A DNA stretch of 9,399 nucleotides from Bacteroidales bacterium (lineage in GTDB: Bacteria > Bacteroidota > Bacteroidia > Bacteroidales > Muribaculaceae): assembly GCA_019420545.1 (NCBI GenBank), contig JAHZGZ010000262.1, forward strand, positions 9,611 through 19,009, in the 5' to 3' direction. The position numbers were made by a program, and so were the translations under genes. Below the pieces are notes generated by a model, which made no database searches, was not told the DNA's origin, and saw only the letters and a list, made by a program, of their open reading frames with translations. Positions 6,294-9,399 of this stretch are shown here, in pieces; the stretch's first letter is position 1; the number at the start of each line of letters is the position of its first letter.

Positions 6294-8471
6294 TCAGCGG
6301 CATACCTTGAATGTACGCGCTCCCTGCTTCACGATAAAAATACCGTGGGCGTCGGCTGGAGCGGCGATACGCACACCCTGCAGATTATACCATTCGGCGG
6401 TTTCATCGGTATCGAAATCGGAAACCACACTGCCGATACCCGACGAGGAGCCGGGGCGCAGACCGAATGTTATCTCCCTTACCTTGCAGGGCACCGATGT
6501 GTTTCCGTTAAACTGCATAAGGCGGTATGATGCACCGTTCTGCCCGGTGAGACTGTAATTGAGCGTTGTCTCGGCCCCCTTGGCAGCCGAGGGATTCGAT
6601 GTACCTGAAATAGTATTGAGGATAATCCATTTCGCACCGTTGTCGATGGAATAATAGAAGCGGAATACTACGTTCTGCGACGTGGGGTTGTCAATCTTTA
6701 TGGTACAGGTCTCCACATCACCTTCAAACGCATCGCACGTGAGTGTAGAGCCCTTTACCGTAGCGGCGTACCGTGTGCCGTCCTCCTCAGCCTGCACTCG
6801 GGCCCCGGAGCCAAGGCTCCATGAGGTGAAGCGTCCCTGCATATTGTCGCAATCGGCATCTGTCAGTTCCATTGTGGCGAAGTCCTCGACCAATGTAGGA
6901 GTGTTGTCGGCGCTGACAGTAAAGGAGATGTTGCCGTCACCGTCGTAGCCGATATTTTCCACGACCAGGGGCGACGAGGCCATGGTCCACGAACGCATCG
7001 AGGGGGTGGTCATGTTGGTGATTGAGGTGACATTACCGCTTCCGGGGAAGGGATCGCCGTCGCTGTCGGTGACAGTTCCTTTGGTGCTTACCGAGGGGGT
7101 AGCGCGAAGCAGATTATAATATGTATGGGTGGTGGTGGCGTTTACCTTGTTGTTTTCCCATACTGAGGTATTGGTGGAGTCAACCCTGTGGACAAGCATC
7201 CCTTCACCGGGCAGGTATGCGTCCCAGCCTACTTTTTCACGGTGTTCAAGCAGGAAATATTCATTCTGCACGGCCGAGTTTATGCGGCATCCGTCGGGAG
7301 TATCCCCCTGGGTAAGCGGAGCTATCGCATAAGTGCCTGGAGCCGAGATGAGACGCGGCACGGTGAATCCGAGCGCATAACGCTCGAAAAGGGAATATCC
7401 GCACGGAGTACGGCTCATGTTGAGATACGAGCCCGAGGCCATGATCGACCACTTCTGGGGATGAATGGCCTGACCGCCGGTCTCATAATCGACATCGTAA
7501 AGGTCAGGAAGCCCCAGTACGTGGCTGAATTCATGGCATATCGTGCCGATCCCGTCGAGCTGCTTGTTGGCCGGCGCACCATATAATTCGGTCGAGCAGG
7601 CATAACGGCCGAACGACACCCCGTCAAGCGACAGGCTCATCACCGTAGAGGCATGCGGCCACAGCAAAGTGGCGTCATTGCCGGAATAATTGGAACCTCC
7701 TCCCGAGAATATAAAGTACACCATATCGACCTGACGGTTACCGTCAGTGTCGTATACCGAATAATCTATCATATCGTCGGCGGCCCGCAGAGCGGCGCTG
7801 ACCAATGTCTGCGCGCCGGTGCTCTTGTTGGCATAATGCTGGGAATAATTGATGCTTACCGGACCCACAACGTCAAACTGCGGATCAAACTTTCCGTTGG
7901 AGTTGTCGTAATAGTAATCGCGCACCGATCCCGTGCACTCCACCTTTGAAGGAATGAGAGTATTTGACATATATCCGTCATACCCGCGCTTGTTGACCAT
8001 GTCGTCGATGATCTGATGTATGTCAGAACGTGAGAAAGGCGCGTCGTTATACTCCACAAGAATTACCAGACCGCGAAACTTGCTGTAATCATATTTAGCT
8101 GGAGCCTGGTGCACACGCATTATATTGTCGGCGGTCTGTTGACCCGGACTTACCACGGGCTTCAGATTTTTCACTCCGGTAACCGCTCTGACTCCGTCTA
8201 CGGCACGTTCGCCGGTAGGCACCAGACTGACAGCATCGGCATCCAAGCGTGCATATTCCCACTCCCGCGACAGCGGATTGAATACTACAGTATTGCCCTC
8301 AAGGGTAGTTGTGTAACTGAAGTACTCATCACCATGCAGTACAAGGGTAACAGTATTTCCGTCAGGGAGTTCGACAGTGCGAGGAGTAGGATCGGCCATT
8401 ACGGCATATGCCGGAAGTACGGCAAACATAGAGACAGATCCTAACAATACAGATTGTAAATATTTATTCAT
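6294..8471 (-). CDS. Exported M6-family (immune inhibitor A/PrtV-like) zinc metalloprotease
   Basis: This is a complete 725-residue secreted endopeptidase. Residues 1-23 are a signal peptide ending AYA. Residues about 27-120 resemble the propeptide of M6 proteases (LVLHGDEYFSYTTTLEGNTV). The catalytic domain spans about 125-435. It has the zinc motif HEFSHVLGLPD at 313-323 (H313 and H317 as ligands, E314 as the general base, D323 in the extended HExxHxxGxxD motif) and a Met-turn-like WSIMASGSY at 341-349. GYDGDGNISFTVS at 508-520 closes the middle region. Residues about 526-672 form a beta-sandwich of cleaved-adhesin/jelly-roll type, inferred from the EDFATM start and the alternating strands. 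The last residues (EWYNLQGVRIAAPA...GIFIV) form a short C-terminal tail like that of the downstream GLUG protein. Family members degrade host proteins or antimicrobial peptides; the substrate here cannot be told. The start at 8471 places the signal peptide correctly, and a promoter lies about 100 bases upstream. Confidence 0.95.
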   Translation of the reverse strand: MNKYLQSVLLGSVSMFAVLPAYAVMADPTPRTVELPDGNTVTLVLHGDEYFSYTTTLEGNTVVFNPLSREWEYARLDADAVSLVPTGERAVDGVRAVTGVKNLKPVVSPGQQTADNIMRVHQAPAKYDYSKFRGLVILVEYNDAPFSRSDIHQIIDDMVNKRGYDGYMSNTLIPSKVECTGSVRDYYYDNSNGKFDPQFDVVGPVSINYSQHYANKSTGAQTLVSAALRAADDMIDYSVYDTDGNRQVDMVYFIFSGGGSNYSGNDATLLWPHASTVMSLSLDGVSFGRYACSTELYGAPANKQLDGIGTICHEFSHVLGLPDLYDVDYETGGQAIHPQKWSIMASGSYLNMSRTPCGYSLFERYALGFTVPRLISAPGTYAIAPLTQGDTPDGCRINSAVQNEYFLLEHREKVGWDAYLPGEGMLVHRVDSTNTSVWENNKVNATTTHTYYNLLRATPSVSTKGTVTDSDGDPFPGSGNVTSITNMTTPSMRSWTMASSPLVVENIGYDGDGNISFTVSADNTPTLVEDFATMELTDADCDNMQGRFTSWSLGSGARVQAEEDGTRYAATVKGSTLTCDAFEGDVETCTIKIDNPTSQNVVFRFYYSIDNGAKWIILNTISGTSNPSAAKGAETTLNYSLTGQNGASYRLMQFNGNTSVPCKVREITFGLRPGSSSGIGSVVSDFDTDETAEWYNLQGVRIAAPADAHGIFIVKQGARTFKVCR

Positions 8472-8573
8472 GTATAGGTCGTTGTTTACGAAGCACCTTA
8501 TTATCTCGAAGATAATTCAAATACTTGTTTATAGATTCACTATGCAATTATCAATACTCTTTCATATCATCGG

Positions 8574-8603
8574 CAAAGATAGTAAAATTTTCTAAATAAC
8601 AAT
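8574..8603 (-). promoter_or_regulatory. Candidate Bacteroidetes-type promoter for the M6 protease gene
   Basis: The plus strand reads CAAAGATA at 8574-8581, which is TATCTTTG on the minus strand. This matches the Bacteroidetes -7 consensus TAnnTTTG exactly. After an 18-base spacer, 8600-8603 reads CAAT (minus ATTG), a three-out-of-four match to the -33 TTTG. The predicted transcription start is near 8567, giving a leader of about 96 bases. The surrounding DNA is AT-rich. The match is by eye only, and the -33 element is imperfect. Confidence 0.5.
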
Positions 8604-8766
8604 AAAATTCCATTAAACATGAGGTATCAGCAATATTTTCGCGCCAATTCAGTACACAGTCCAATAAATTTATAATATCTTAACAGTTATTGCCCTCCTA
8701 TTTATAGTTTTACATTGCAAAATAACACATCAGATTGCTTAAAGTTTTCTTTTGCCTACAAGACAA

Positions 8767-8803
8767 ACAAAAAAAGAGAGTATAGCATTGCTACACTCTC
8801 TTA
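8767..8803 (-). terminator. Rho-independent terminator downstream of glgB
   Basis: AAGAGAGT at 8774-8781 pairs with ACTCTCTT at 8795-8802. One position (8782/8794) is a G-U wobble in the minus-strand RNA. TAG (8783-8785) then pairs with CTA (8791-8793), making a 12-pair stem around a five-base loop. On the minus strand the stem is followed directly by a run of T (the A-run at 8767-8775), then GTTTG. It lies about 50 bases after the glgB stop codon and so ends that transcript before the protease promoter. Confidence 0.9.
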
Positions 8804-8852
8804 CATAAGGTGTCATCAGGTAATCACATATCGCGATTCCTTCCCGGAGAAA

Positions 8853-9399
8853 TCAATCTTTGTGCGGATGGTGGAAACGGAGCACCTGACACGTACGTGC
8901 CGGCAGGTAAAGTTTGAGCCAGCCCTTGTGGTCGGGTGCATAGAGCGGATCGGGCTGCGTGAAGTGGTGCACGCCCTCGTCGATATTGCCGAAGCCGCCG
9001 AAGTCGCGATTGTCGGATGAAAGCACTACCTCGTATTCACCCTCGGGAGCGAGGAAGCCATAACCCTCATACGACTTGAACGGTGCCCAGTTGAACACGA
9101 ACACAAGGTCGCCGCGCTTGAAGGCAAGCACCTGGTCGTCGTCCTTGTCCCAGAGTTTCTCTACAGGGAGGGCCTGGAAGTCGTAGACGTCGCCCACGAG
9201 CTGTATCATGGCGTTGTCGAAGGCGTTGAGTTCGCAATAGCGCAGTTCCTTGCGGTCGACAAGATCCCACTGGCGGCGCGCATACTTGTAGCTCCAGCCG
9301 TTGCCTTCGCGCGGGAAGTCGATCCATTCGGGATGTCCGAACTCATTGCCCATGAAGTTGAGATAGCCGCCGTTGATGGTGGCGAGGGTAACGAGGCGT
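8853..9399 (-). CDS. glgB: 1,4-alpha-glucan (glycogen) branching enzyme, C-terminal part, 5' end off the window
   Basis: GlgB transfers alpha-1,4 glucan segments to make alpha-1,6 branches in glycogen, in the cytoplasm. The last 181 residues are present, in frame from 9398 to the TGA at 8853-8855. They start RLVTLATINGGYLNF and continue with MGNEFGHPEWIDFPREG and SYKYARRQWDLVD. These are hallmark sequences near the end of the GH13 barrel in branching enzymes of the bacterial/eukaryotic GH13_8 type. The rest is the all-beta C-terminal domain: LAFKRGDLVFVFNW, the Y-E-V-V-L-S-S-D-N-R-D-F-G-G-F strand pair and a closing YLPARTCQVLRFHH. The catalytic nucleophile and acid/base lie upstream, outside the window. 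The ATG at 9353 is an internal methionine, because the conserved sequence continues before it. A strong terminator follows, so it ends its transcription unit. Confidence 0.95.
   Translation of the reverse strand, partial: RLVTLATINGGYLNFMGNEFGHPEWIDFPREGNGWSYKYARRQWDLVDRKELRYCELNAFDNAMIQLVGDVYDFQALPVEKLWDKDDDQVLAFKRGDLVFVFNWAPFKSYEGYGFLAPEGEYEVVLSSDNRDFGGFGNIDEGVHHFTQPDPLYAPDHKGWLKLYLPARTCQVLRFHHPHKD

Larger units (their letters stand above)
8472..8852. other. AT-rich intergenic region between glgB and the protease gene
   Basis: This 381-base gap holds the glgB terminator (8767-8803) and the candidate protease promoter (8574-8603). In the protease leader, ATTATC at 8500-8505 and GATAAT at 8511-8516 form a 6-base inverted repeat around TCGAA. 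It could be a small leader hairpin or an operator half-site pair, but it is short enough to occur by chance. Between about 8604 and 8766 I see only AT-rich DNA, with no convincing gene, RNA or repeat. The short open frames that enter this gap have no recognisable protein content. Confidence 0.6.

Noticed and set aside
8718..8725. CAAAATAA as another minus-strand -7 box in the intergenic region.
   Set aside because: The TA is replaced by TT on the minus strand, and no -33 element lies at 18-21 bases.
8853..9353. A complete small gene starting at the ATG at 9353.
   Set aside because: Conserved branching-enzyme sequence (RLVTLATINGGYLNF) continues in frame upstream of this methionine to the window edge, so it is the end of a larger glgB.

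Overview
The window reads as an ordinary chromosomal segment of a gut Bacteroidales bacterium, most likely of the Muribaculaceae/Prevotella type. This is inferred from four things: the GC-rich, TCG/GCC-heavy codon style; the absence of Shine-Dalgarno sites with a TAnnTTTG-type promoter instead; secreted proteins ending in a short 'YNLQGVRIA...GIFIV' tail; and a branching enzyme of the GH13_8 type. No RNA gene, insertion sequence, CRISPR array or phage gene was seen.

All real genes lie on the minus strand. Reading in the direction of transcription (right to left): (1) 9399-8853 is the C-terminal end of a glycogen branching enzyme (GlgB), closed by a clear intrinsic terminator at 8767-8803. (2) 8852-8472 is an AT-rich intergenic region with that terminator and a candidate Bacteroidetes promoter at 8574-8603. 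(3) 8471-6294 encodes a complete 725-residue exported M6-family (immune inhibitor A/PrtV-like) zinc metalloprotease. (4) 6293-6145 is a 149-base spacer with a weak hairpin and no convincing terminator. (5) 6144-1 encodes a giant exported surface protein of at least 2048 residues built from GLUG repeats. Its reading frame is open for the whole distance and runs off the left edge, but its final residues are a typical C-terminal tail, so probably only a few codons are missing.

The giant protein has a clear plan: signal peptide; two related calycin-like beta domains; then three successive modules. Each module starts with a G-E-G-T-x-x-S-P-type sequence, a D-I-D/D-L-D strand and a D-G-x-G-H turn. 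It then carries a ladder of GLUG repeats with one cysteine per coil, and ends with a short 'YP' closing element followed by an Ig-like linker. The third module is expanded to about 13 repeats against 5 or 6 in the others.

The protease and the GLUG protein are codirectional neighbours, both exported, and end in similar C-terminal tails. They are plausibly delivered to the same cell-surface location. GlgB is cytoplasmic, separated by a terminator, and functionally unrelated. I do not see a wholly new system. The most interesting items are the architecture of the giant protein and the tail it shares with its neighbour.
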